Numbered from the stretch's first letter, positions 51,291-61,237 are shown. The stretch: DNA of 64,000 nt from Arsenophonus sp964026495 (GCF_964026495.1 NZ_OZ032148.1:620001-684000), one strand, 5' to 3'. Numbers and translations: made by a program. Notes: generated by a model from the letters alone, not told the origin.

Positions 51291-52115
51291 TTATAAATTA
51301 ATAATTCCATCATAAACATGCGTAGCAGGGCCACTCATAAATAAAGGATGACCTAATCCATTCCATAAAATTTTTAAAATACCACCAGGTAAATCAACAG
51401 TAACATTTTTTCTTAACAAACCTTGCTGAATACCAATAGCAACAGCAGCACAAGCACCACTTCCACAAGCTTTTGTTTCTCCTACACCTCTTTCATATAC
51501 ACGTAATCGAATATTTTTATCATTAATAATTTGCATAAAACCAACATTAGCTTGCTCAGGAAAACGTTCATGTTTTTCAAGCATACTACCTAATGATGAT
51601 ACTTCAGTAGTATCAATATTTTTAACTTGTAAAACACAATGTGGATTACCTATCGAAACTACACCACAAAATATTCTCTTTTTTTTGATTTTAATCTTAT
51701 ATTTTTTTTTAACTTTAAAAGCTTTAAATGGTACTTTACTTGGCTCAAATTGAGGTACACCCATTTTTACACAAACATCTTGATTTTCTAATAAAAATAA
51801 TGTCATTTTTCCTGATTCAGTGCTAACTTTTATAATACGTTTATGAATCATTTTTTTTAGACGAACAAAATGCGCAAAACAACGAGCACCATTACCACAT
51901 TGAAAGACTTCACTACCATCAGCATTAAAAATACGATAATGAAAATCAAGGTCTGGATCATAAGGTGCTTCAACTAATAATAGCTGATCAAAACCAATAC
52001 CCTTATGACGATCTGATAAATAACAAATTAACTCACTAGAAAAAAAAACATCTTGAGTAACTGCATCTACTACCATGAAATCATTACCTAAACTATGCAT
52101 TTTTGAAAATTGCAT
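51291..52115 (-). CDS. dapF: Diaminopimelate epimerase
   Basis: Converts LL- to meso-diaminopimelate, giving the murein cross-linking residue and the lysine precursor. The 274 residues equal E. coli. The two catalytic cysteines lie in FQCGNGARCFAHFVRL and TKACGSGACAAVAIGIQQGL; the N-terminus reads MQFSKMHSLGNDFMVVDAVT and the C-terminus GHPLFMSGPATHVYDG. A short loop is unusually lysine-rich (VKKKYKIKIKKKR), an AT-bias effect. It lies 71 bases after lptM on the same strand, as yifL-dapF in E. coli; xerC and yigA after it are absent. Confidence 0.97.
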   Translation of the reverse strand: MQFSKMHSLGNDFMVVDAVTQDVFFSSELICYLSDRHKGIGFDQLLLVEAPYDPDLDFHYRIFNADGSEVFQCGNGARCFAHFVRLKKMIHKRIIKVSTESGKMTLFLLENQDVCVKMGVPQFEPSKVPFKAFKVKKKYKIKIKKKRIFCGVVSIGNPHCVLQVKNIDTTEVSSLGSMLEKHERFPEQANVGFMQIINDKNIRLRVYERGVGETKACGSGACAAVAIGIQQGLLRKNVTVDLPGGILKILWNGLGHPLFMSGPATHVYDGIINL

Positions 52116-52186
52116 TTTTTACTCCATCATAATCAATACATTATATATTTAATTGATCGATTAATGATGACATTTTTTATAATTAT

Positions 52187-52351
52187 TTATATATCTTTTA
52201 ATAATAATTTATCTTCTTGAATTATATTACTTGTAATTGCTTCAGAACTTAAATAAAGAACATCTTTTACGCCACAAGCTGACAGTAATTCTACTAAAAC
52301 ACTTATCAGAAATAAAAAAAATATTTTTTTTCCTATATCAAATCTTTTCAT
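52187..52351 (-). CDS. lptM: Small lipoprotein LptM (YifL)
   Basis: A lipoprotein of 54 residues (E. coli LptM 67) that helps LptD oxidise and assemble with LptE in the outer membrane. From the chosen ATG it reads MKRFDIGKKIFFLFLISVLV, then the lipobox LSAC with Cys26, followed by GVKDVLYL, the counterpart of the family's GLKGPLYF. The remaining 20 residues are not conserved. Fourteen upstream codons are open but would place charged residues before the signal. The position before dapF clinches the call for so short a protein. Confidence 0.82.
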   Translation of the reverse strand: MKRFDIGKKIFFLFLISVLVELLSACGVKDVLYLSSEAITSNIIQEDKLLLKDI

Positions 52352-54509
52352 TATTAATTTTTTATCCTTTATATTATCTAGAACAAACAACAAAAAATAA
52401 GAAATTGATAATAAATATACAATTATTTAATAAATTAGTATATAACTAAATAAAATAGATAATATATTATAAAAATACTGTAATTTTTAAAAAAAATACT
52501 TGATTTTTTTATAAAAAAGTTGTTAACTAACAACATATCTTATTTATAAAAAATAATCATAGATGCTCATTATTAGCATTTTTAAAAATATTTTTATCTA
52601 TAAAAAAATATAAATAAGTAAGATCTAACCATTATTCATACATACAAAAAACATAAATATTTATACTTACTTAAATACAGTATCAAAGCTACTCTTAATC
52701 TATATGATTCATAAACATAAAGTTTTTAAACAAAAATAAAAAATTGAATACATTATTAATTTGATATAAAAAATATTATCTAAATATTTCAGAAATATAA
52801 AAATATTTTTAATATCATATTTGATTTATAAATATAAAAATAATTTTTATATAAATAATTAATACTTGTTTTTTTATTTTTATAAAAAAATATATTTTTT
52901 ATAAAATCTCTAAAGAATTATCAAAAATTTTGATTTTATTTGAACATCATAAAGTATTTAAAATTTATTAAATAATTAGATTTCCAAAATACAAAAATAA
53001 AATCAAAAAACAATATTTGAGTCTTAAATTATATATAAATAATAATTTATTAAACTATTATAAAAATTATATCAAAATTATTTTAGATGTTATTAAAATA
53101 CATTTTTACAAAAAAATATATTTTAAAGAATTATTTTTTAAAGTTTTATTCGATAATATAAAAAATTATTTTTATAACAATTCTATAAATTTAAAATTCA
53201 TATCATATTTTTTCTTTTAATTATTCATTACAGAAATATTTTTTTACTAAATTATATTCAAAATACTTTTTAATCTAGAAATAATTCTAGATTAATACCA
53301 ATAAATTACAAATGATATACATTGATGAAATTATTAAATTTTAATTCTTATAATATTAAAAATCATTATTTTTCTCTTAAAAACGCATGTTTTTTAAAAT
53401 TTCATTAATCGATCAACATACTTAAAAAGTAATTTTAAACATAAAACATTAATAATATACTTTATAATACAATTTTTTAAATAATTTTAATATTTTTATA
53501 AATTTCTACAAGCAAAAAAAATGATTTATTCAAATTTACCTAAAATCAAGCATATATTTTATATGTATTAATTTTACTAGATATGATAATAAAAAAAAAT
53601 CAATTGTCACTTTTTCTGCATTTTAATAGTATTGTATAATTAAAAATTATTTAATAAAATAAAGTAATTTTTTAAAAGAAAAGAAGTAAAAAAATTATAT
53701 TTTTTAGTGTAATTTTCAATAAAAATATTAGTTCTTTGATTTCAAAAAAATATTTTTTACTTAAAATGATAATATATTATTTTAATAATAATAAATTTAT
53801 CTACAGTATATCAATTATATAATTTTTATTATAATCAATGAAATTCTGTATATATATTACCTATAAAAACATGAATTTATTTAATCAAATAAATTCTTTA
53901 TATTAAATAAATAATTAAAATATACCAGTTTAAAAATATAAATTTATAAATACACTACGTGAAATTGAATTTTTGTTTTTTATTTTAAAATAATTAAATA
54001 TTTTAAGTATTACTAGATATATTAGGTATATATAAAACTGAAAATGCAAAAAATACTACCTTAATTTCTAATTTTAAATAGCATAAACATTATTTTTTTA
54101 AAATTCTTAAAAAATAAACACTCTTCAATCATTAAATTATAAATTGTGTTTTTTATTAAAAATTCATTAATTACACAAAATCTTTTTATTGAAGTCTAAT
54201 ATTAAAATATAGAAAATACCTAAAATTATTTAATTAGTTAATAAATGTAATCAAATAATTCATTAAAATCTTTAAAAAAGAAAAATAAAAATAATCAGCA
54301 ACAATTTGTTTCATAAAAATTAAACATTTCATACAAAAAAGTATTTTAAATAGTAAAAAAATATTTATTAAAAATAAAATCTACAAAAATTAGACTTATA
54401 TATACAGCAATTAAATATCACTAAAAATATTAAAATTTTTGATAAATTTAATTGCCTTACTTAATAATTTATATGTAACTCTTGGAAAATTAATAAGAAA
54501 AATTATAGT
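52352..54509. other. 2.1-kb gene-free gap (cyaA/cyaY expected)
   Basis: By E. coli gene order the minus strand here would carry cyaA and the plus strand cyaY. I recognise no adenylate cyclase or frataxin motif. The low-complexity open frame at 53017-53220 (Tyr/Lys/Asn/Phe) is not credible. A perfect 25-nt palindrome at 53271-53295 is the only ordered element. Confidence 0.55.
53271..53295. terminator. Perfect palindrome in the lptM-hemC gap
   Basis: TTAATCTAGAAT, a single A, then ATTCTAGATTAA: two exact 12-base arms. No gene is adjacent. It may be the relic of a terminator for a lost gene or a protein-binding dyad. Confidence 0.4.
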
Positions 54510-55433
54510 ATGTCACTACAAACACTGCGTATAGCAACGAGAAAAAGTCCATTAGCAATGTGGCAAGCTATTTTTGTAAAAACACAACTAGAGAAATATC
54601 ATCCAAAATTAAAAATTGAAATTATCCCAATAATTACTCAAGGTGATATTTTAATAGACACTCCTCTATCAAAAATTGGTGGAAAGGGTTTATTTATTAA
54701 AGAACTAGAAAATGCATTGCTAAAAAAAAGAGCTGATATTGCAGTGCATTCTATTAAAGATATACCCATTAATTTTCCAGAAAATTTAGAGTTGATAACC
54801 ATATGTAAAAGAGAAGATCCTCGTGATGCTTTTATATCCAATCAATATAATTCCATTGATTCATTAAAAATAGGAAGTACTATAGGAACATCAAGTTTAC
54901 GTCGTCAATGCCAAATATCTCATTTCTACCCACACTTATTTTTTAAAGATTTACGAGGTAATATAGAAACACGATTACATAAATTAGATAATGGTGAATA
55001 TGATGCTATAATTCTTGCTGTTGCTGGCCTTAAAAGACTAGGCTTAGAAGCAAGAATACGCATGCCTATATCTCCAGATGAATTATTACCTGCAGTTGGA
55101 CAAGGTGCTATTGGCATAGAATGCCGCATTGAAGACCATTATGTGCAATCTTTTTTAAAACCATTACACCATTATAACACTGCTATCTGTATTCAAGCAG
55201 AACGCACAGTTAATTACCACTTAGAAGGTGGTTGTCAAGTCCCAATTTGTAGTTATGCTGTTTGGAAAAAAAAACATATTTGGCTAAGAGCACTTGTAGG
55301 ATTACCAGATGGGAGTAAAATTATTCGGGGGGAAAAAAAATTTAAACCGGAAAAAGTTATACAAGCAAGCATTGAACTTGCCGAAGAATTATTGAATAAT
55401 GGAGCTCAAGAAATTCTTAAAAAAATGCAATAA
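54510..55433 (+). CDS. hemC: Hydroxymethylbilane synthase
   Basis: Polymerises four porphobilinogens into hydroxymethylbilane on a dipyrromethane cofactor. It has 307 residues (E. coli 313). The N-terminus reads LRIATRKSPLAMWQAIFVKT; the catalytic Asp is in KKRADIAVHSIKDIPINFPE; the basic substrate-binding stretch is GTSSLRRQCQISHFYPHLFF followed by DLRGNIETRLHKLDNGEYDA; the cofactor cysteine is in NYHLEGGCQVPICSYAV. All essential residues are kept. hemD follows after 13 bases. Upstream lies a 2.1-kb empty gap in place of divergent cyaA. Confidence 0.97.
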   Translation: MSLQTLRIATRKSPLAMWQAIFVKTQLEKYHPKLKIEIIPIITQGDILIDTPLSKIGGKGLFIKELENALLKKRADIAVHSIKDIPINFPENLELITICKREDPRDAFISNQYNSIDSLKIGSTIGTSSLRRQCQISHFYPHLFFKDLRGNIETRLHKLDNGEYDAIILAVAGLKRLGLEARIRMPISPDELLPAVGQGAIGIECRIEDHYVQSFLKPLHHYNTAICIQAERTVNYHLEGGCQVPICSYAVWKKKHIWLRALVGLPDGSKIIRGEKKFKPEKVIQASIELAEELLNNGAQEILKKMQ

Positions 55434-55446
55434 AAAATATTTTTAT

Positions 55447-56183
55447 ATGAGTGTATTAATTACAAAACCAAATCCAAGTGGAAAAAAACTTTTACAAATG
55501 ATTAGATCAATAGGAATACCTGCAGTTCATATTCCATTAATAAAAATTATACCAAGTCATAAAATCATGCTTTTACCGATTAAATTAAATAAATTAAACC
55601 ACGCAGATTTGATTTTTTTTTATCAAAAAACGCAGTAAAGTATGCTAATGAAGCACTTTATTTAAGAAAAAAAAAATGGCCTCGTAACTTATCATATTAT
55701 GGTATAGGAAATTCAACAGCGGAAATGTTTAAAAAATTAACTAATTTACCAATTCAAATATCTCAACTGGGCGAAAACAGTGAAAAATTACTTGCATTAC
55801 CTTCTTTAAAATATCTAAAAGGAAAAAAATCTTTATTATTACGAGGAAATGGTGGACGTGAATTAATTGCAAAAACATTACAATTACGAGGAAGTGATAT
55901 TGATTATTGTGAATGTTATCAACGTCAACCAATAAAATATGATACAACATTATTTCAACTAAAATGTCAAAATGCAAATATTAAAACAATTATAGTGACT
56001 AGTGGAGAAATGTTAAATTTACTATTTAATTTAATTACAAAGGATTATAAATCTTGGTTATTATCTCTTCATCTTATTATTGTTAGTACACGTTTAGCTA
56101 ATACAGCTAATCAATTAGGTTGGCAATCAATAAAAATAGCTAAAAGTGCTCAAAATTATGCTTTAATTGAAGCATTATTGTAA
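55447..56183 (+). pseudogene. hemD: Uroporphyrinogen-III synthase, frameshifted at a T9 run
   Basis: HemD closes and inverts ring D of hydroxymethylbilane to give uroporphyrinogen III. The first part reads MSVLITKPNPSGKKLLQMIR up to HADLIFF and then stops (TAT CAA AAA ACG CAG TAA, ending at 55638). The rest continues in the next frame: LSKNAVKYANEALYLRKKKW, then LLLRGNGGRELIAKTLQLRG, CECYQRQPIKYD, TIIVTSGEMLNLLF and a normal tail. The shift falls at nine T (55613-55621); ten T would restore DLIFFLSKNAVKYA, which aligns with the E. coli segment. The joined protein has about 245 residues, the usual length. Everything apart from one base is intact, so the gene may still work by slippage, may be freshly dead, or may hide a sequencing error. 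It sits 13 bases after hemC. Confidence 0.85.
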
Positions 56184-56947
56184 ATTAATAATTCTAAAAT
56201 AAAATTTTACACATATTAAAAAATTAATAAAACAAAAATATAACACAACATAATAAGCATAATTTTTTATAATTAACTATTGTTTTTGGAATCCATAAAA
56301 TCGTTATTTTTAAAAACTATACTTTAAATATCTGAACAATAGAAATATTAATTAAAAATTTATGATACTTATCATCAAATCGATCCATTAAAGAATGTTT
56401 TATAAAGATATATTATGCTTTGTGTGAATAAAAAAGAAATAAATTTTAGAAAAAACTAATTCTAGTATAAAATTACTTATTTTCAATAAACGCATTTTCA
56501 ATAAAATCATTTTAAAGTATTGAAATAATTTTTATTGAATTTAGAATCATTTTATTTATTAAACATAAAAAATATTAATATTTAAAATTACTTTAAATTT
56601 CATAATAATGTATATATAAAATTAACAAAACATTTATCTTCAATTTTTTATTCATGCTTGATTAAATAAAATTTATGATTTATCTTTAGAAAAAGAAAAA
56701 CATTATGGAATAATTGATCATTACTCTGATATTATTTATAATATTGTAAACAAATAATTATTAAAAATGATCGAATATCAAGAAATTTTTATTTTTATGA
56801 TATTTTTAAAAAAAACAAAAGATAACAAAAAATTTTTATCATGGAATAAAACATTATATTAATAGTAATATGAAGAACTATATTTTTATATTAAAAAAAT
56901 TTTAAAATAAAATCTTAAATTATATTTTTTATCATGCAATAAAAAAA
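56184..56947. other. Gap after hemD (hemX/hemY expected)
   Basis: hemX and hemY follow hemD in E. coli; neither is recognisable. Around 56665-56757 a frame reads LNKIYDLSLEKEKHYGII before a stop, after an in-frame TGA; it looks more gene-like than its surroundings but I cannot assign it. The rest is AT-rich filler. Confidence 0.4.
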
Positions 56948-56983
56948 TACAAAACAAATAAAATACATTTTATTTGTTTTGTA
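56948..56983 (-). terminator. Intrinsic terminator of the tRNA operon
   Basis: Two exact 17-base arms (TACAAAACAAATAAAAT and its complement) enclose AC, directly after the 3' end of tRNA-Pro. Read on the minus strand the stem is followed by seven T. Stem, T-run and position make this the most convincing terminator in the window. Confidence 0.8.
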
Positions 56984-56988
56984 AATTT

Positions 56989-57065
56989 TGGTCGGCGAGA
57001 GAGGATTTGAACCTCCGACCTACTGGTCCCAAACCAGTTGCGCTACCAACCTGCGCTACTCACCG
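56989..57065 (-). tRNA. proM: tRNA-Pro (TGG)
   Basis: A complete cloverleaf: acceptor CGGTGAG, D-arm TAGCGCAGGTTGGTAGCGCA, anticodon arm ACTGGTTTGGGACCAGT with TGG, T-arm GGAGGTTCAAATCCTCT and encoded CCA. It is a known type of substrate for cmo5U34 modification, whose enzymes CmoA/CmoB are at 33 kb. It is the last gene of the argX-hisR-leuT-proM series, in E. coli order. Confidence 0.97.
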
Positions 57066-57139
57066 AAAGATTTTTTTTTATTTTATCATTTATTTTATTG
57101 AGTAAAAAATATTTTAATAAAATAATTTATAAATTATTA

Positions 57140-57225
57140 TGCGAAAGAGGGGACTTGAACCCCCACATCCATAAAAGAATACCAACATCTGAAGTTAGTG
57201 CGTCTACCAATTCCGCCACAATCGC
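57140..57225 (-). tRNA. leuT: tRNA-Leu (CAG), no encoded CCA
   Basis: Class II tRNA with D-arm GGCGGAATTGGTAGACGC, anticodon loop TTCAGAT (CAG), variable arm near 57163-57178 and T-arm GGGGTTCAAGTCCCC. Two oddities: the 3' end reads CGCATAA, so CCA is not encoded; and the acceptor pair GCGATTG/CTTTCGC has two adjacent T-T mismatches (positions 5-68 and 6-67). E. coli leuT encodes CCA and pairs fully. It reads CUG, a rare codon in this AT-rich genome, so the gene may be decaying. Confidence 0.93.
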
Positions 57226-57259
57226 AATATAAAAATAAAAAGATAAAAATAAAAATTTA

Positions 57260-57336
57260 TGGGGTGACTAATGGGATTCGAACCCACGACAACCGGAATC
57301 ACAATCCGGAGCTCTACCAACTGAGCTATAGCCACC
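57260..57336 (-). tRNA. hisR: tRNA-His (GTG)
   Basis: Includes the extra G at -1 (57336) typical of tRNA-His. The acceptor GTGGCTA pairs with TAGTCAC (one G-T), the anticodon loop TTGTGAT has GTG, the T-arm is GTGGGTTCGAATCCCAT and CCA is encoded. It is nearly identical to E. coli hisR over most of its length. Confidence 0.97.
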
Positions 57337-57423
57337 ATACTCATCATCAAAATATTCAAATATCAAAAAATATAATTAATAATTATAAATTTTATAAATA
57401 TCAGGAAAACATATCAAACAAAG

Positions 57424-57498
57424 CGTACCCGACAGGATTTGAACCTGAAACCTCTGCCTCCGGAGGGCAACGCTCTATCCAAATTGAGCTACGGGTAC
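57424..57498 (-). tRNA. argX: tRNA-Arg (CCG), no encoded CCA
   Basis: The acceptor GTACCCG pairs perfectly with CGGGTAC, the D-arm has TAGCTCAATTTGGATAGAGC, the anticodon loop is CTCCGGA (CCG) and the T-arm CAGGTTCAAATCCTG. The 3' end is CGGGTACGCTTTG, so the gene has discriminator G and then CTT in place of CCA. Mature tRNA would need the CCA-adding enzyme. First gene of the four-tRNA series, with a promoter just upstream. Confidence 0.95.
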
Positions 57499-57513
57499 CA
57501 AAAACTAAATAAA

Positions 57514-57542
57514 ATATTATTGTCAATGAATTTTGTTTTCAA
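57514..57542 (-). promoter_or_regulatory. Promoter of the argX-hisR-leuT-proM operon
   Basis: On the minus strand TTGAAA (57537-57542) and TAATAT (57514-57519) are exactly 17 bases apart, and the expected start site lies within about 10 bases of tRNA-Arg. Spacing and position are right for a sigma-70 tRNA promoter; AT-rich context lowers certainty. Confidence 0.5.
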
Positions 57543-57769
57543 AATTAAATTATACTACGGATTTCATAAGAAAGTATCTAGTATTTTCTAAATTAATTAA
57601 AAATTTTATATATATTTTTTAAAAAAAATATGCATTTTTATATAAAATCTAGCAAAGTTAATTGTTATAACAAAATTTACATAAATTACCAGAAAAATAA
57701 TTTTTAAAAAATAGATTAAAGAAATAAAAATTAAAAATAAAAAACAAAAAAATCAAAAACAAACAAGTT

Positions 57770-58890
57770 CTGGATGTTAAAAAAAACAATTAGTAAAAAT
57801 ATTAAAAAAAGCATGTCAAATCATTTATATAAGGAAATAATATTGATTTTAAGATATCATCTTTTAATGTTTTTATGTATTTTTCAAAAAGGAAATTGAC
57901 TTAATATGATTACAAAACATGATATCATATCTAATAATACACTCGTACTATAGATACAAAACAAAACATTCTTTTAAATTATAACCAGAGAAAAAAATAA
58001 TTAAGGTTAGAACCAATAATTAATGATATAACTGTTATCATAATACATCGTCTAGATATACCACTCACTATTACTTTTTTAAAAAAATTAGGAATTTGAT
58101 TATTAAATGCTAAAGTATATATCATCACTATACATACTATTATTGCAACCTAACGATACCGCGATAAGTGCCAAAAATTCATAATTTAAGCAACAGATAC
58201 AGTACCTGTATTAGTAAATATTTAAACAAAAATACTACCACTAAATTTTGTTTTTTCCAAAGAAAAAAGTAATAATAACAAAAATAGAACTTACATAAAA
58301 AATCAAAATTTTTAATAATATATAATTGATGAAATTTTTGATGTAATATTGAGTTCTTTAATTTTTTAAGCAGTTATTCTAAGTAATTTGAATCCTTAAT
58401 AAAAAACTATTACAAAAGAAAAAAAATCTTATAATCCATAAAAAACCATTATTTACCATCAAATTATTCAAACTAATTGCTGGAATATTACCCCAACCAA
58501 ATAAAAATTAAAAATAATCCAGTGAAAATCATGGTAATAATTGCTAAAATAAAATTTTAAGCACAGAAAAAAAATTAATTCACCATAAAAATGTACTGCT
58601 AAAAAACTAATCAAATTCATAAATCCATAAAAATAGACAAAAAACCTATTAGAGCAGCTCAAGAAACTAAAAATTTACATATATCTTAACTATTATTTCT
58701 GATATTTTTCCTATTAAACACATAATAAAAAAATGTATAATCTGACTTATAATATATAAGATAAAAATAAAAAGAGATTTATCTATTTTAAAATACTATC
58801 AGTCCTATAAATAAACTAACTCTAGTTAGTCCTACTTAATATAATAAAATCAATATTTTTTTTAAAATCTACGATTAAATCTTTTTTTAT
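57770..58890 (-). pseudogene. thrP: Amino-acid permease pseudogene (ThrP/YifK)
   Basis: An APC-family threonine/serine transporter gene in ruins, just upstream of the tRNA operon as yifK is in E. coli. Fragments in changing frames align in order with YifK: KKDLIVDFKKNIDFIILSRT (start of helix 1); HFFIMCLIGKISEIIVKIYV, joined across a deletion of some 35-40 codons; NLISFLAVHFYGELIFFLC; LLKILIFYVSSIFVIITFF; CNNSMYSDDIY followed by TLAFNNQIPNFFKKVIVSGI; CIYSTSVLLDMISCFVIILS; and ILKSILFPYINDLTCFF. Numerous stops and frameshifts separate them. No ATG remains at the 5' end. The boundaries are approximate. Loss of the transporter is certain if the assembly is right, as lesions are too many to be errors. 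Confidence 0.85.
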
Positions 58891-59477
58891 AGTAATATCT
58901 TAATTATTACAAAAATAAAATTTATTAGAAATAGTATCATAAAATAATATGATTATATTTCAGAAATTATATTTTTTTAAAATAAAAATTTTATTAAATA
59001 TGCATAAACTATTAAAAATATTTTTTCATAATTTTAAATGATGATAGACAAATATTAAAAAATAATCAAAATTTTTAAAAACATACATATAATTTTAAAA
59101 ATAACAAAAATAAATATTTCAAAAATATAGATTTTCAATCTTAAATATTACTAAATAACTTATCAAAAAAATACTAAATAATATGATTTAACACAAGAAA
59201 TTTGTAGAACACATATTAAATATTATTTTTTACATATATTCATATATAAAACTTATACTATCAAAAATATACTGTAATTCATCTAATATCTCAGAAATTT
59301 AATAAAATATCATTATGATAAATTCATTTCTCAAAAAATATTTTTATACTTTAATGATCATAAAAAAGCTATATTTATTAAATTTTAAAAAAGTATGTTA
59401 AGAACAATAATATGTAAATCAATAAACAAAAAACTTATATTTGTTTTATTTTAATAAATCATTAATCATAAATCAAT
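58891..59477. other. Gap between thrP pseudogene and rho (eca/wec cluster lost)
   Basis: In E. coli the enterobacterial common antigen cluster wecA-wecG lies between rho and yifK. Here only about 590 bp remain and I recognise no fragment of it. An imperfect inverted repeat near 59421-59450 (AATAAACAAA ... TTTGTTTTATT) just after rho could end its transcript. Confidence 0.55.
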
Positions 59478-60737
59478 TTAAGAACGTTTCATAAAATCAA
59501 AAAATTCATTATTAGTTTTTGTCATCGCTAATTTGTTGATTAAAAATTCCATTGCATCAATTTCACCCATAGGATGAATTATCTTACGTAAAATCCACAT
59601 CTTTTGTAATTCATCCGGCAAAGTTAACAATTCTTCTTTACGAGTACCAGATCGATTATAATCAATAGCTGGAAAAACACGCTTTTCTGCTATTTTTCTT
59701 GATAAATTTAATTCCATATTACCTGTACCCTTAAATTCTTCATATATTACTTCATCCATTTTAGATCCTGTATCAACCAAAGCCGTAGCAATAATTGTTA
59801 AACTTCCACCTTCTTTTACATTACGGGCAGCTCCAAAAAAACGTTTTGGACGATGTAAAGCATTTGCATCAACTCCACCAGTTAATACTCTTCCAGAAGA
59901 GGGAATGACAGTATTATAAGCACGAGCAAGACGTGTAATAGAATCCAAAAGGATAATCACATCTTTTTTGTGTTCAACCAAACGTTTCGCTTTTTCTATA
60001 ACCATTTCAGCAACTTGTACATGACGAGATGCAGGTTCATCAAAAGTAGAAGCAATTACTTCTCCTTTAACTAAACGTTGCATTTCTGTAACTTCTTCTG
60101 GCCTTTCATCAATCAACAAAACCATTAACACACAATCCAGATAATTATTTGCAATATTAGCAGCAATATTTTGTAATAACATAGTTTTACCTGCTTTTGG
60201 CGGAGCAACAATTAAACCACGTTGTCCACGTCCAATAGGAGCAGATAAATCCAAAACCCGAGCAGTTAAATCTTCTGTAGATCCATTACCACGTTCCATA
60301 CGCAACCGACTGTTGGCATGTAATGGTGTTAAATTTTCAAATAAAATTTTACTACGAGCATTTTCAGGTTTATCAAAATTTACTTCATTAACTTTTAACA
60401 AAGCAAAATAACGTTCTCCTTCTTTCGGAGGGCGAATTTTTCCAGAAATAGTATCACCTGTTCGTAAATTAAAACGACGAATTTGACTAGGAGAAACATA
60501 AATATCATCAGGACCTGCTAAATATGAACTATCAGCAGACCGAAGAAATCCAAATCCATCCTGTAAAATTTCTAACACGCCATCACCAAAAATATCTTCT
60601 CCACTTTTAGCATGTTGCTTTAAAATAGAAAAAATAATATCCTGTTTTCTCATACGAGGTAAATTTTCTAATCCCATACCTTCGCCAATAGTAATCAATG
60701 CAGAAACTGGCGTATTTTTTAATTCGGTAAGATTCAT
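59478..60737 (-). CDS. rho: Transcription termination factor Rho
   Basis: Hexameric RNA-dependent ATPase/helicase that ends transcription at unstructured RNA. The 419 residues equal E. coli. The N-terminal RNA-binding OB-fold shows GFGFLRSADSSYLAGPDDIY; the Walker A is IGRGQRGLIVAPPKAGKTML; the Walker B is VLMVLLIDERPEEVTEMQRL; the Q-loop region reads GKR-like SGRVLTGGVDANALHRPKRF, and the R-loop GSLTIIATALVDTGSKMDEV. All are intact, and it is among the most conserved proteins here. Upstream lies the broken trxA, its E. coli neighbour. Confidence 0.98.
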   Translation of the reverse strand: MNLTELKNTPVSALITIGEGMGLENLPRMRKQDIIFSILKQHAKSGEDIFGDGVLEILQDGFGFLRSADSSYLAGPDDIYVSPSQIRRFNLRTGDTISGKIRPPKEGERYFALLKVNEVNFDKPENARSKILFENLTPLHANSRLRMERGNGSTEDLTARVLDLSAPIGRGQRGLIVAPPKAGKTMLLQNIAANIANNYLDCVLMVLLIDERPEEVTEMQRLVKGEVIASTFDEPASRHVQVAEMVIEKAKRLVEHKKDVIILLDSITRLARAYNTVIPSSGRVLTGGVDANALHRPKRFFGAARNVKEGGSLTIIATALVDTGSKMDEVIYEEFKGTGNMELNLSRKIAEKRVFPAIDYNRSGTRKEELLTLPDELQKMWILRKIIHPMGEIDAMEFLINKLAMTKTNNEFFDFMKRS

Positions 60738-61237
60738 AATGGTGGGTTCTTAAACTTGAGGTATATTTTGAAAATTATGCACAATATATTATTGATTTAT
60801 TATATAATATCAATAATAATAAATTAATATTTTTATTAAAATATTTTTATTAAAAATATTAATTTTATTATAGTATAACTTCATGTTGGAAAATTATATG
60901 TAATTTAAAGAAAATGCCAAAGTTTTTTATAATTTATATGTTTTGTTTTCCCATATAAAAAAATCGACATAAAAAAATAAAGATTTACCACAAAAATCAA
61001 TAATTATATCTTACTATAATAAAATTTCTAATTTTTAGCATTTTTACTTATAAAAACATGTATAAAAAATCAAATATTTAGTTTTCAGATCTTATAAAGA
61101 TATGTATCAAATTAAATTATAACGTTATATTAAAATCATTTAAAACACCTATTTATTTATTAAAATACATACTATTTAAAAAATTTTTGTTATTAAAAAA
61201 TATTTAAATCCCTTTTTATTTTCTTTTTTACAGAAAA
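60738..61237. other. AT-rich gap, trxA pseudogene to rho
   Basis: No gene. E. coli encodes the rho leader peptide and attenuator in this position; I see no convincing leader ORF. The rho promoter and leader should lie here. Confidence 0.45.

Noticed and set aside
53017..53220. Open frame of 67 codons in the lptM-hemC gap
   Set aside because: Composition is Tyr/Lys/Asn/Phe repetition with no motif and no ribosome site; it does not resemble CyaA, CyaY or any other protein expected here.
52352..54509. cyaA pseudogene in the position predicted by synteny
   Set aside because: Reading the minus strand in all frames gave no stretch that I could align with adenylate cyclase; reporting it on synteny alone would be unsupported.
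55399..55446. Start of hemD within hemC (frame opening at 55399)
   Set aside because: The open frame begins inside hemC, but the family N-terminus MSVLITKPNPSG starts at 55447, 13 bases after the hemC stop.
57038..57512. Open frames on the plus strand over the tRNA genes
   Set aside because: These are antisense readings of tRNA genes, producing the familiar spurious peptides such as GVTNGIRTHD and GFEPETSAS.
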